A DNA stretch of 9,204 bases from CAVALG01 sp963656085. GTDB lineage: Bacteria > Bacillota > Clostridia > Oscillospirales > Acutalibacteraceae. A model generated the notes under the pieces. The model was given only the letters and a program-made list of their open reading frames with translations, was not told the DNA's origin and made no database searches. The translations under genes were made by a program, and so were the position numbers. The number at the start of each line of letters is the position of its first letter. Position 1 is the stretch's first letter. Location: positions 1-9,204 of the forward strand of contig CAVKHV010000059.1 of NCBI GenBank assembly GCA_963656085.1. The letters are read 5' to 3'. This document shows, piece after piece, positions 1 to 6,138 of the stretch.

Positions 1-224
1 GTATTAGAAATTATTATTCAAGTATTAAAAAAATTAGGTGGCAAAGCACCGTATTCAGAGATTTATCAGGAATATGAATATATTGCCGAATGTAAATTAA
101 CCCACGGTAAAAAAGCCGACATCAGAAAATGTGTTGAAACGCATTCGTCGGATAGTGAAAATTTTATTGGAGTGGCACTTTTTATTCTGTAGAATGAAAA
201 GTCAAAAGCGTTTGAGAATTAAGA
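1..224 (+). pseudogene. Decayed winged-helix domain gene (C-terminal relic, cut by window start)
   Basis: Frame 1 is open from the window edge and encodes 63 residues ending at TAG 190-192. The visible part has the helix pattern LGGKAPYSEIYQEYEYI, then LTHGKKADIRK and HSSDSENF. From memory this matches the small winged-helix domain found at the N-terminus of many HNH or restriction-type proteins, which normally ends FYSVEGKGKGVW-x-LR. Here that ending is present but in another frame. Reading from 177 gives TFYSVE, a TGA (195-197) where Gly is expected, KVKSV, a second TGA (213-215) where Trp is expected, then ELR up to 224. So the sequence carries one frameshift near 172-180 and two stops from single-base changes (GGA to TGA, TGG to TGA). 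No downstream catalytic domain follows; the WYL gene begins 23 bases later. I read it as a dead remnant. Its 5' part lies outside the window. Confidence 0.72.
167..195 (+). promoter_or_regulatory. Possible weak promoter for the WYL regulator
   Basis: TTGGAG (167-172) and TAGAAT (190-195) are separated by 17 bases. The -10 matches the consensus at 5 of 6 positions, the -35 at only 3 of 6. A start near 202 would give a leader of about 45 bases before the ATG at 247. It lies within the gene relic. The region is AT-rich, so this could be chance. Confidence 0.28.
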
Positions 225-246
225 AGTTTAGTTAAGGAATGGTTCT

Positions 247-1230
247 ATGGACAGAGAATTAAAATTAAGGCCGTTGTATCTTGCAAAAATTATATATGAC
301 TGCACCGATGAAAACCATTTTTTAACTACATCGCAACTAATCGATAAACTAGAAACGGATTACGGCATTTCAGCTCACCGCACCACGATTGCCGATGATA
401 TTGACGTTTTAAAACAATTCGGTATGGATATAAGTGTTACAAAATCCAAGCAGAACAAATACAACCTTGTAAGCCGTGAGTTTGATGACGCCGAACTTAA
501 AACTTTAATTGATGCCGTAGAAACCGCAAGATTTATCAGTAAAAGCAAAAGCAAATCCCTTACCGATAAATTGGCCTGTATGGCGGGCAGAAATAAGGCA
601 GCGGATCTTAAGCGTAATGTCTCGGTTGAGCGGCGGATAAAAACAAACAATGAAATGATTTTTATTGTTTCGGATACCATAAACGAGGCTATAAACAAAT
701 GTAAAAAAATTTCGTTTTATTACTTCAATTACACCGTAGATAAAGAAAAGCACCTGCGTAACAACGGCTGCAAATATGTTGTAAGTCCGTATAAATTAGT
801 ATGGAACGGTGAATTTTATTATCTTCTGGGTTATTGCGAAAAGCACAAAAATATTTCAAGTTTCAGAATTGATCGCATTGCTTCGCAGCCGGATATTTGG
901 GATCAAACCGCTGTTCCGTTGCCGAGCGGTTTTGATTTGGATACGTACCTTAATACAATGTTTCATATGTTCAGCGCAGAACGAAAAACAGTAACGCTTG
1001 AATGTGATAATTCGGTTATCGGCTCAATTATTGATAAATTCGGTGTTGATATACCTGTTTTAAACAGAACCGAAACAACTTTTGATATTGTTGTTGATGT
1101 CGCAATAAGCAATATATTTTTTTGTTGGGTGTTCGGCTTCGGCGGCAAAGTTAAAATAAAATCGCCCCAAAATGTTAAGGATGAATTCAATAAAATGTTA
1201 AAAAACGCAGAAGAAATCGCTGAATTTTAA
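247..1230 (+). CDS. WYL-domain transcriptional regulator (HTH-WYL-WCX), 327 aa
   Basis: This is a cytoplasmic DNA-binding regulator thought to respond to a ligand, often a nucleic-acid or nucleotide-type molecule in this family. An N-terminal winged helix-turn-helix covers about residues 5-75 (TTSQLIDKL, then RTTIADDIDVLKQFG). The WYL domain covers about 145-215, with the strand KISFYYFNY and the core VSPYKLVWNGEFYYLLGY (179-196), followed by SFRIDRI (205-211) with the conserved arginines. The C-terminal WCX-type segment covers about 245-327 and ends in a helix. Length and domain order are normal for the family. The start is supported by AAGGAA at 234-239, seven bases before the ATG. It is followed by a hairpin terminator and precedes a co-directional cluster of uncharacterised genes, so it may control that cluster, itself, or both. 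WYL regulators often sit beside phage-defence and other accessory loci; that this one does is inference. Confidence 0.93.
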   Translation: MDRELKLRPLYLAKIIYDCTDENHFLTTSQLIDKLETDYGISAHRTTIADDIDVLKQFGMDISVTKSKQNKYNLVSREFDDAELKTLIDAVETARFISKSKSKSLTDKLACMAGRNKAADLKRNVSVERRIKTNNEMIFIVSDTINEAINKCKKISFYYFNYTVDKEKHLRNNGCKYVVSPYKLVWNGEFYYLLGYCEKHKNISSFRIDRIASQPDIWDQTAVPLPSGFDLDTYLNTMFHMFSAERKTVTLECDNSVIGSIIDKFGVDIPVLNRTETTFDIVVDVAISNIFFCWVFGFGGKVKIKSPQNVKDEFNKMLKNAEEIAEF

Positions 1231-1234
1231 TCAT

Positions 1235-1267
1235 GGTGTCGAACCTAACCGACACCTTGACTTTTTA
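1235..1267 (+). terminator. Hairpin terminator after the WYL regulator gene
   Basis: A perfect 7-bp stem, GGTGTCG (1235-1241) with CGACACC (1250-1256), closes an 8-base loop. It is followed by TTGACTTTTT (1257-1266), giving a T-rich tail. It begins four bases after the TAA of the WYL gene. The stem is short and the T-tract is interrupted, so it may be leaky. It separates the regulator's transcript from the operon that follows. Confidence 0.68.
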
Positions 1268-1270
1268 TGG

Positions 1271-1299
1271 TAGAAGTTCACTGTTTAATAGTTTATAAT
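1271..1299 (+). promoter_or_regulatory. Probable promoter of the 1334-5756 gene cluster
   Basis: A perfect TATAAT lies at 1294-1299, 34 bases before the ATG at 1334. The hexamer 17 bases upstream is TAGAAG (1271-1276), a poor -35 with 3 of 6 matches, so the promoter may be weak or need an activator. The 103-base gap between genes, downstream of a terminator, is where a promoter is expected. I see no clear operator palindrome over it. Confidence 0.5.
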
Positions 1300-1333
1300 G
1301 TAAAAAATTAAATTTCAGAAAGGGTGTTTTGTT

Positions 1334-1549
1334 ATGTTTGAGGCTTGGCAATTAGCCGCAATTGATGAAGCGGGATATAACGGAATCAGAGATGAGCATA
1401 TTGAGAAAGTTGCGAATTCACTTTCGGCAGCTGGCGTTACCGAATTAGACAGAGAGACATTTGAAAATCACTGCCGCAAATGCGGAATTGACCCTGATAA
1501 TTTTACTCAGTCGGATTTGGAGCGTTTGGAGAAAATGCTTAATAATTAA
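1334..1549 (+). CDS. Small acidic protein of unknown function, 71 aa
   Basis: I do not recognise this protein. It is short, acidic and predicted to be mostly helical, with no signal peptide or membrane segment. The second half contains H46-C47-x-x-C50 (HCRKC), which is too little on its own to call a metal site. The segment GIDPDNFTQSDLERLEKML (51-69) looks like a capped helix pair. The start is supported by AGAAAGGG ending at 1324, nine bases before the ATG. Its stop lies 26 bases before the start of the large leucine-rich-repeat gene, so the two are probably co-transcribed and this could be a small partner or regulator of that protein. No function can be assigned from sequence. Confidence 0.75.
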   Translation: MFEAWQLAAIDEAGYNGIRDEHIEKVANSLSAAGVTELDRETFENHCRKCGIDPDNFTQSDLERLEKMLNN

Positions 1550-1555
1550 GAATTT

Positions 1556-1562
1556 AAGGAGG
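1556..1562 (+). promoter_or_regulatory. Strong Shine-Dalgarno with long spacing, LRR gene
   Basis: AAGGAGG is close to a perfect anti-16S match but sits 13 bases before the ATG at 1576, longer than the usual 6-9. No other in-frame ATG, GTG or TTG lies closer, so 1576 remains the best start. Confidence 0.7.
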
Positions 1563-1575
1563 AAAGCAAATAATT

Positions 1576-3858
1576 ATGGGATGTGCATATGAAATATTAG
1601 AGATTTCTGTTAATTCAGAAGAAGCAAAAAATACTTTTATAAAAGTTTTTAATGCAAAAATGAAAGACTACTTAGGGGATTGGGAGTTAGAAAAAAGCGA
1701 TTTTCTTGAATTGAAAGCTGAATATCACTGTAAGATTGATGACGAGCCACTGTTTAATTACCCGGTACAAGACGATCTGATTGATACTGTAATGGAATTT
1801 ATAGAAGCAATTCCCTCGGTGAAATGCTCAAGCTATTATTATTTTGACGGTACCGGAGGCACAGGTTATATTAGGTTGAATTATGATAAAAATGTTTTAA
1901 CACTGACGCGTAAGGAACCCGAAGAAGGACTAAGAAATTCTTGTTATGTATTAACGGAGGGCGTTTGGGCTGATGAAAACGAAAACAAATGTTTTTTAAT
2001 AGAAAATGGCTGTTTGAAAAAATATAACGGTAACTTTAAAGATGTAATAATTCCCGACGGAGTAACGAGCATAGGCCATTTTGCATTCCAAAAATGTAGG
2101 GGTATTATAAGCGTAACAATACCCAACAGCACAACAAGCATAGGCTGGTCCGCATTCTCAGGATGCACAAAACTTGAAAGCGTAGTTATATCTAACGGTG
2201 TAACAGAAATAAGCAGATCTGCATTTGAAGGCTGCAAAAAGCTTACGAGCATAACAATCCCCGACAGTGTAACAACTATAGAGTACAGTGCTTTTTCAGG
2301 ATGCAAAAGCCTAACAACCATCACCATCTCCGACAGTGTAATAAGTATTGGAGCGGCTGCATTTAAAGGTACAGCTTATTATAACAATGACTGCAACTGG
2401 TCAGACGGTGTGCTGTATATAGGCAACCATTTAATTGCCGCTAAAAAAGATATTGTAAAGGACGATTATACAATACGCTGCGGTACAAAGAGTATAGCAG
2501 GTTATGCGTTTTCGGAATGCGAAAGCCTGACGAGCATAACAATACCCGACAGTGTGGCAGCCATAGGTGAGAAGGCGTTTTCAGGGTGTAAATGTCTAAC
2601 AAGTGTCACCATTCCTGATAGTGTAAAATTTATCGGATCGGCTGCATTTGAAGATACAGCTTGTTATAACAATGACTGCAACTGGTCAGACGGTGTGCTG
2701 TATATAGGCAACCATTTAATTGCTGCCAAAAAAGTAAAGGGCGATTGTACAATACGCTGCGGTACAAAGAGTATAGCAAGTTGTGCGTTTTCAAGTTGCA
2801 AAAGGCGTAAAAGCATCATTATCCCTGACAGTGTGACAGCCATTGGTGACGGTGCATTTTCAGAGTGCAAAAGCCTTAAAAGCATTACTATCCCCGACAG
2901 TGTGACAACCATAGGCGCAGAGGCGTTTTATTGGTGCGAGAGCCTAACAAACATCACTATCCCTGATAGCGTGACAACCATAAGGAACAGTGCGTTTTCA
3001 AGTTGCAGAAGCCTAACAAACATCACCATCCCTAACGGTGTGACAACTATAGGTACCGGCGCGTTTTCATATTGCACAAGCCTTAAAAGCATAACCATAC
3101 CAAACGGTGTAACAACCATAGGTGCGCAGGCATTTTCAGAGTGTGAAAGTCTAACAAGCGTCACTATCCCCGACAGTGTGACAAGTATAGGGAAATATGC
3201 ATTTGAGGGTTGCGCTAAGCTTTCCGATATAACAATAGGTAATGACATAGAATATATCAGTGAAGCCACATTTAAGGGCTGCAAAAACCTTGTAACCATA
3301 ATTATACGCGACAGTGTAGCAAGTATAGATAAATATGCATTTGAGGGTTGCACTAAGCTTTCTGATATAACAATAGGTAATGGCATAAAATATATCGGTG
3401 AAGCTGCATTTAAAAGCTGTAAAAATCTTATTAGCATAAATATACCTAATAGCGTGACCGATATAGGCGCGGAAGCAATTAAAGGCTGCACAAAACTTGC
3501 AAATGTAACAATAGGCAATAGTGTGACAGCTATTAGGGAGGCTGTATTTGAAAATTGCAAAAATCTTATTAGTGTAAATATACCTGATAGCGTAACAATC
3601 ATAGAAAAGCGTGCGTTTAAGGGCTGTATAAGCCTTACAGGCGCAACTATACCGTGCAGTGTAACAAGTATAGCCAATTCTGCATTTAACGCCTGCACAG
3701 GACTTACAACCATAACAATACCCGACAGTGTAACCGATATAGGTAAAAGTGCATTTAGTAAGTGCGAGAATTTAGTTATAAAAGCAACCGAGAACAGTAC
3801 AGCGCACAAATATGCGGTTGAAAACAGCATTAAATTTGAATTGATTGCCGCAGAATAA
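1576..3858 (+). CDS. BspA-like leucine-rich-repeat protein without signal peptide, 760 aa
   Basis: Residues 1 to about 145 form an unrecognised alpha/beta domain containing FDGTGGTGYIRLNY (90-103). Residues 157-735 are a solenoid of about 23-residue repeats of the BspA type (LRR_5 family), with consensus ITIPDSVTTIG-x-x-AFSGC-x-SLTS. I count about 21 regular repeats. Two carry an inserted island, YNNDCNWSDGVLYIGNHLIA, followed by an extra half-repeat IRCGTKSIA. Residues 736-760 (ATENSTAHKYAVENSIKFEL) form the usual C-terminal cap. Such solenoids bind proteins or other ligands. Characterised BspA proteins are surface adhesins, but this one begins MGCAYEILEI with no signal peptide, no sortase motif and no membrane helix, so it is probably cytoplasmic or released by lysis. 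It lies between a small orphan and a TerB-like gene in one operon. Repeat and family are certain; function and partner are unknown. Confidence 0.92.
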   Translation: MGCAYEILEISVNSEEAKNTFIKVFNAKMKDYLGDWELEKSDFLELKAEYHCKIDDEPLFNYPVQDDLIDTVMEFIEAIPSVKCSSYYYFDGTGGTGYIRLNYDKNVLTLTRKEPEEGLRNSCYVLTEGVWADENENKCFLIENGCLKKYNGNFKDVIIPDGVTSIGHFAFQKCRGIISVTIPNSTTSIGWSAFSGCTKLESVVISNGVTEISRSAFEGCKKLTSITIPDSVTTIEYSAFSGCKSLTTITISDSVISIGAAAFKGTAYYNNDCNWSDGVLYIGNHLIAAKKDIVKDDYTIRCGTKSIAGYAFSECESLTSITIPDSVAAIGEKAFSGCKCLTSVTIPDSVKFIGSAAFEDTACYNNDCNWSDGVLYIGNHLIAAKKVKGDCTIRCGTKSIASCAFSSCKRRKSIIIPDSVTAIGDGAFSECKSLKSITIPDSVTTIGAEAFYWCESLTNITIPDSVTTIRNSAFSSCRSLTNITIPNGVTTIGTGAFSYCTSLKSITIPNGVTTIGAQAFSECESLTSVTIPDSVTSIGKYAFEGCAKLSDITIGNDIEYISEATFKGCKNLVTIIIRDSVASIDKYAFEGCTKLSDITIGNGIKYIGEAAFKSCKNLISINIPNSVTDIGAEAIKGCTKLANVTIGNSVTAIREAVFENCKNLISVNIPDSVTIIEKRAFKGCISLTGATIPCSVTSIANSAFNACTGLTTITIPDSVTDIGKSAFSKCENLVIKATENSTAHKYAVENSIKFELIAAE
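2356..2513 (+). repeat. Island module copy 1 (paired with 2641-2792)
   Basis: This module encodes the end of one LRR unit, the NNDCNWSDGVLYIGNHLI island and the following half-repeat. Bases 2379-2438 are identical to 2664-2723 (60 of 60), and the rest is similar. This copy has six extra bases, encoding two residues, in the linker after the island. Confidence 0.88.
2641..2792 (+). repeat. Island module copy 2 (paired with 2356-2513)
   Basis: This is the second copy of the island-bearing module, 285 bases downstream of the first. Its identical core is 2664-2723. The offset of 95 codons keeps the reading frame and spans one intervening ordinary repeat. Confidence 0.88.
3171..3584 (+). repeat. 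Three tandem 138-bp (46-residue) double-LRR units
   Basis: Copies lie at 3171-3308, 3309-3446 and 3447-3584. Each encodes two LRR units, one of the type DSV-x-x-I-x-KYAFEGC-x-KLSD and one of the type ITIGN-x-I-x-YI-x-E-x-x-FK-x-CKNL. Copies 1 and 2 are very close at DNA level, sharing for example AAATATGCATTTGAGGGTTG; copy 3 is more diverged. The higher-order period shows that this end of the gene grew by duplicating pairs of repeats. Confidence 0.85.
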
Positions 3859-3918
3859 ATTCGATGCTCGCTTACACTTGAAGTTGTTTTTGAGAAAATG
3901 AAAAATGTTATAAAATGC

Positions 3919-3923
3919 AGGAG
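3919..3923 (+). promoter_or_regulatory. Shine-Dalgarno that sets the start at 3931
   Basis: AGGAG lies seven bases before ATG 3931. The upstream in-frame ATG at 3898 has no comparable site; only TTTTTGAGAAA precedes it. This argues for the shorter protein. Confidence 0.8.
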
Positions 3924-3930
3924 TAAAATT

Positions 3931-4611
3931 ATGTCAACAGGAAATATTTTAAATAATTTGATTGCTCAAATTAAAGGTAAATCGGAAAGTAAAATCTTAG
4001 AAACGGCAAACAGTTCAAAAAACGAATTTATCTCGGTTTCACAGATGAGCGATTCTCAATTTCTTCTTATAACTTTACTGATTGCAGCAGAAATAGGAAT
4101 TGAAGGAAAGAAACAAATTAATACCAAAGAAAAGAGGTTGGTTGACGGCGTTTTCGGTAATATGTACACAAATATGACCGGTGTGTACAATTTCATTACT
4201 CAACCGGTAGAAGAGGACAAATGGCGACTTATAGAAAGCCTTGCACAAGGTGGCCCTCGCTTAGGTATGCCGTTGCTTAAATTTATACTCTGTTTCGCGT
4301 ATGTTGACGGACAACTCGGCGATGAAACAGCAGAAAGATTAGAAAATGCTTTCGGTATGACATTAATAGCAGATTTTTTTGCAGGCGAGGCGGAAGAAGT
4401 CCCACAACCAAGTGTTAGATTGACCGGTTTGGAAAGTGAGATTGTGGAGTGGTTTCGAGCTAATGACGAACTTAAAAAATTAAAAGATATTCAATCTCAT
4501 TTTTCCGGTAAATCAAAAACTGAAATACAGACGGCCTTAGACAGTTTGTGCGAAAAAGAAATTCTTTACAAGATGGATACTATTTCGGGTGTTACATACA
4601 GCTTGTATTAA
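3931..4611 (+). CDS. TerB-like helical protein with C-terminal winged helix, 226 aa
   Basis: The frame opens at ATG 3898, but the AGGAG before 3931 makes MSTGNILNNL the likely N-terminus. Residues about 40-150 are helical and resemble the TerB-like (tellurite resistance B) fold. They show two acidic helix-loop-helix motifs, AAEIGIEGKKQINTKEKRLV (52-71) and CFAYVDGQLGDETAERLENA (121-140); the second has the family's aDG-x-x-x-x-E pattern. Residues about 163-226 look like a winged helix (LKDIQSHFSGKSKTEIQTAL, then a short wing). There is no signal peptide or membrane helix, so the protein is cytoplasmic. TerB-like domains occur in stress and defence proteins and may bind metal or signals at the membrane; here the winged helix suggests DNA or protein binding. 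It starts 72 bases after the LRR gene and precedes the next gene by 62, consistent with an operon. The fold calls are from motif reading only. Confidence 0.78.
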   Translation: MSTGNILNNLIAQIKGKSESKILETANSSKNEFISVSQMSDSQFLLITLLIAAEIGIEGKKQINTKEKRLVDGVFGNMYTNMTGVYNFITQPVEEDKWRLIESLAQGGPRLGMPLLKFILCFAYVDGQLGDETAERLENAFGMTLIADFFAGEAEEVPQPSVRLTGLESEIVEWFRANDELKKLKDIQSHFSGKSKTEIQTALDSLCEKEILYKMDTISGVTYSLY

Positions 4612-4673
4612 GTTAAGAACTGTCAAACAAAATTATTTCTGTAAGGAAATATAAAAACAAAGGAGTAAATAAT

Positions 4674-5756
4674 ATGAAAATCAGAACAGATTTTGTAACA
4701 AATTCAAGCAGCAGCAGTTTTGTGGTTGAAATTAAAATCAATCTAAAAAACGGCAATACAATTGATTTTACGGGTACAGGTGCTACACCGGAAGACGAGG
4801 AAGGATACTTTTTTAAAGGTGAAGCTTATGTTAATGTTTCCCCGAAAGAGTTGGGAACAAGCAAAGCAATAAATGAATTGATAAAAAAATTGGAAAAAGG
4901 TGTGGTTGCATCTTGGGATTATAAAAATTTCACCCCGGTTTTTGTCGAAACCAATACCGAAGAGGATGAAGAGGGGGAAATCATAAAAGCCACGGAATTC
5001 ATTGACAAAATTCGTGATAATGCCGATTCTGTAAATGATATTGCTTCGATCAACATAACCGGTCGGGAAGAAAACGATGTTTCGTATCTCAGAAGTTATA
5101 CCTATGATCTGCAAGCCGACAAATATTTTGGTATGCAATACGGCGATGAATTTGAAAAAGATGGCAGCAGCGGCGGATATTTGAATTTAGAAGATTTAGA
5201 TGATTGCAAAGTAAAGTATACCGATGATGAAGACGAATTTGAGGAATTTGTCAGAATAAGTGAAACAGAAAATGTTATAAGCAAAAACATTAAAATGAAC
5301 AAGCATGTGCCTTTTGATGAAGGTTTAACTAAAATAGAAAGCTGTTTGACTATTTCATATAAGAATGATGTTATTAAACAGTTGGTGGAAAAATACAACT
5401 ACAAATGTTCTGTATGTGCTTATGATTTAATTGACTGTTATATCGAACAGGGCGAAGATTCTCTCGATTATTTTACCGATAATAAGTGTGATGAATTTCC
5501 GTATTATGGTGTAAAAACTATCAAAGACCTTACGAAAACAATTATTTCCTTTTTAATAAATAACGGGACATATGATGACGGATTTAAAGAGGCTATTATA
5601 GGGAAGCTTGATAAAATAAAGGTTTCATATAAAAAGATAGATGGAAATGTTGTCACTTGTACCGATTGGAAAAGAAATATTTACAAAGGATACATTTTTG
5701 AAATGAAAAATAAAAAGTATAATTGTAAATACGAAGTGTGTAACGGTGGTTGGTAA
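4674..5756 (+). CDS. Uncharacterised protein with N-terminal NSSSSSF signature, 360 aa
   Basis: The protein begins MKIRTDFVTNSSSSSFVVEI. I recall very similar openings on otherwise unrelated hypothetical proteins of Firmicutes and phages, so this is a shared N-terminal signature of unknown role rather than a signal peptide: no hydrophobic core follows. The rest is acidic, with TEEDEEGE (95-102) and TDDEDEFEEF (183-192), and shows no domain I can name. Cysteines cluster late (C245-x-x-C248, C255, C272, C329, C351, C356), which could bind metal but lack a clean motif. The start is firm: AAAGGAG at 4659-4665, eight bases before the ATG. It is the last gene of the cluster, and no T-rich terminator hairpin is evident right after its stop. 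Confidence 0.85.
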   Translation: MKIRTDFVTNSSSSSFVVEIKINLKNGNTIDFTGTGATPEDEEGYFFKGEAYVNVSPKELGTSKAINELIKKLEKGVVASWDYKNFTPVFVETNTEEDEEGEIIKATEFIDKIRDNADSVNDIASINITGREENDVSYLRSYTYDLQADKYFGMQYGDEFEKDGSSGGYLNLEDLDDCKVKYTDDEDEFEEFVRISETENVISKNIKMNKHVPFDEGLTKIESCLTISYKNDVIKQLVEKYNYKCSVCAYDLIDCYIEQGEDSLDYFTDNKCDEFPYYGVKTIKDLTKTIISFLINNGTYDDGFKEAIIGKLDKIKVSYKKIDGNVVTCTDWKRNIYKGYIFEMKNKKYNCKYEVCNGGW

Positions 5757-6050
5757 AACAATGATTCTAAAGAGAAAAACGGTTGTGATAAAACATTGTT
5801 TCCGCAGTTATTCCGCTGACTCTCATATCAAATCTGTAAATTTTATTTCTCCAACAGACAGGCTTAGAACTTCTGTTTATTAATACCTGTAGCTGAGAAA
5901 CCGAAACAATGAACCTCCTGAGTAATTCCGCAGTAAAATGTGCGGCGTCTGCCCCAAATGTGAAAAGTGCAAGATTTGTTAGGGCAGTCGCCGCTTATGC
6001 TGTGAGCGATTTATAGGGAAATTAAAAATATTATAAAGCGAAGTAGGGTG
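5757..6050. other. Gene-free region with inverted repeats and a strong hairpin
   Basis: No frame of useful length with a ribosome site is present on either strand. The stretch holds an 8-base motif AAACAATG at 5756-5763 and again at 5904-5911, with its complement CATTGTTT at 5794-5801. It also has a direct repeat TTCCGCAGT (5800-5808 and 5926-5934) and a long hairpin at 5942-5994. It may be a structured RNA, a leader for the genes beyond the gap, or a decayed mobile repeat. I cannot match it to a known RNA family. Confidence 0.5.
5942..5994. repeat. Long GC-rich hairpin of unknown class
   Basis: GCGGCG (5942-5947) pairs with CGCCGC (5989-5994). After one T-T mismatch, CTGCCC (5949-5954) pairs with GGGCAG (5982-5987). 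CAAAT (5955-5959) then pairs with ATTTG (5974-5978), leaving a 3-base TTA bulge and a 14-base loop. That is 17 pairs in 53 bases, and the outer arms are much richer in GC than their surroundings. No T-run follows on the plus strand, so it is not a normal terminator for the upstream gene. It may be a dispersed palindromic element of the REP or MITE type, or part of an RNA. Confidence 0.7.
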
Positions 6051-6136
6051 NNNNNNNNNNNNNNNNNNNNNNNNNNNNNNNNNNNNNNNNNNNNNNNNNN
6101 NNNNNNNNNNNNNNNNNNNNNNNNNNNNNNNNNNNN
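6051..6136. other. Assembly gap (86 N)
   Basis: A run of undetermined bases. The start of the next gene lies inside or before it, and so probably does any promoter for that gene. Confidence 0.99.
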
Positions 6137-6138
6137 TT

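Larger units (their letters stand above)
2044..3780 (+). repeat. Coding repeat array, 69-bp units (23-residue LRR)
   Basis: The DNA encoding the solenoid repeats about every 69 bases, with recurrent words such as ATCCCCGACAGTGTGACAA and GCGTTTTCAG. Middle units (about 2820-3190) are the most alike; outer ones have drifted. Long minus-strand open frames over this array come from the repeat's codon periodicity. Arrays like this are prone to unit gain and loss and to short-read misassembly. Confidence 0.88.

Noticed and set aside
195..215. TGA recoded as Gly or Trp (alternative code)
   Set aside because: The two TGAs would need different meanings, the frame is also shifted, and intact genes in the window use TGG and GGA normally, so decay is simpler.
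1944..2912. Minus-strand open frames of 127 and 82 residues
   Set aside because: These are the same repeat-periodicity artefact opposite the solenoid.
2928..3830. 300-residue minus-strand open frame
   Set aside because: It lies entirely antisense to the LRR array and its repetitive VTLSGIVMLIRFLQ sequence is the mirror of the 69-base period. It has no ribosome site of its own.
3884..3914. Promoter with TTGTTT and an extended -10, TGTTATAAA
   Set aside because: The spacer is 19 bases and transcription would start on or past the ribosome site of the next gene, so it would not make a useful transcript.
3898..3930. Upstream ATG giving a 237-residue protein
   Set aside because: There is no Shine-Dalgarno before it, while AGGAG stands seven bases before ATG 3931.
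5942..5994. Integron attC site
   Set aside because: GTTAGGG resembles a core site, but the matching inverse core and the paired L and R boxes are absent and no integrase is nearby.
5942..5994. Intrinsic terminator for the upstream operon
   Set aside because: The 3' arm is followed by TTATGCTG and not a T-run, and it lies nearly 190 bases past the last stop.
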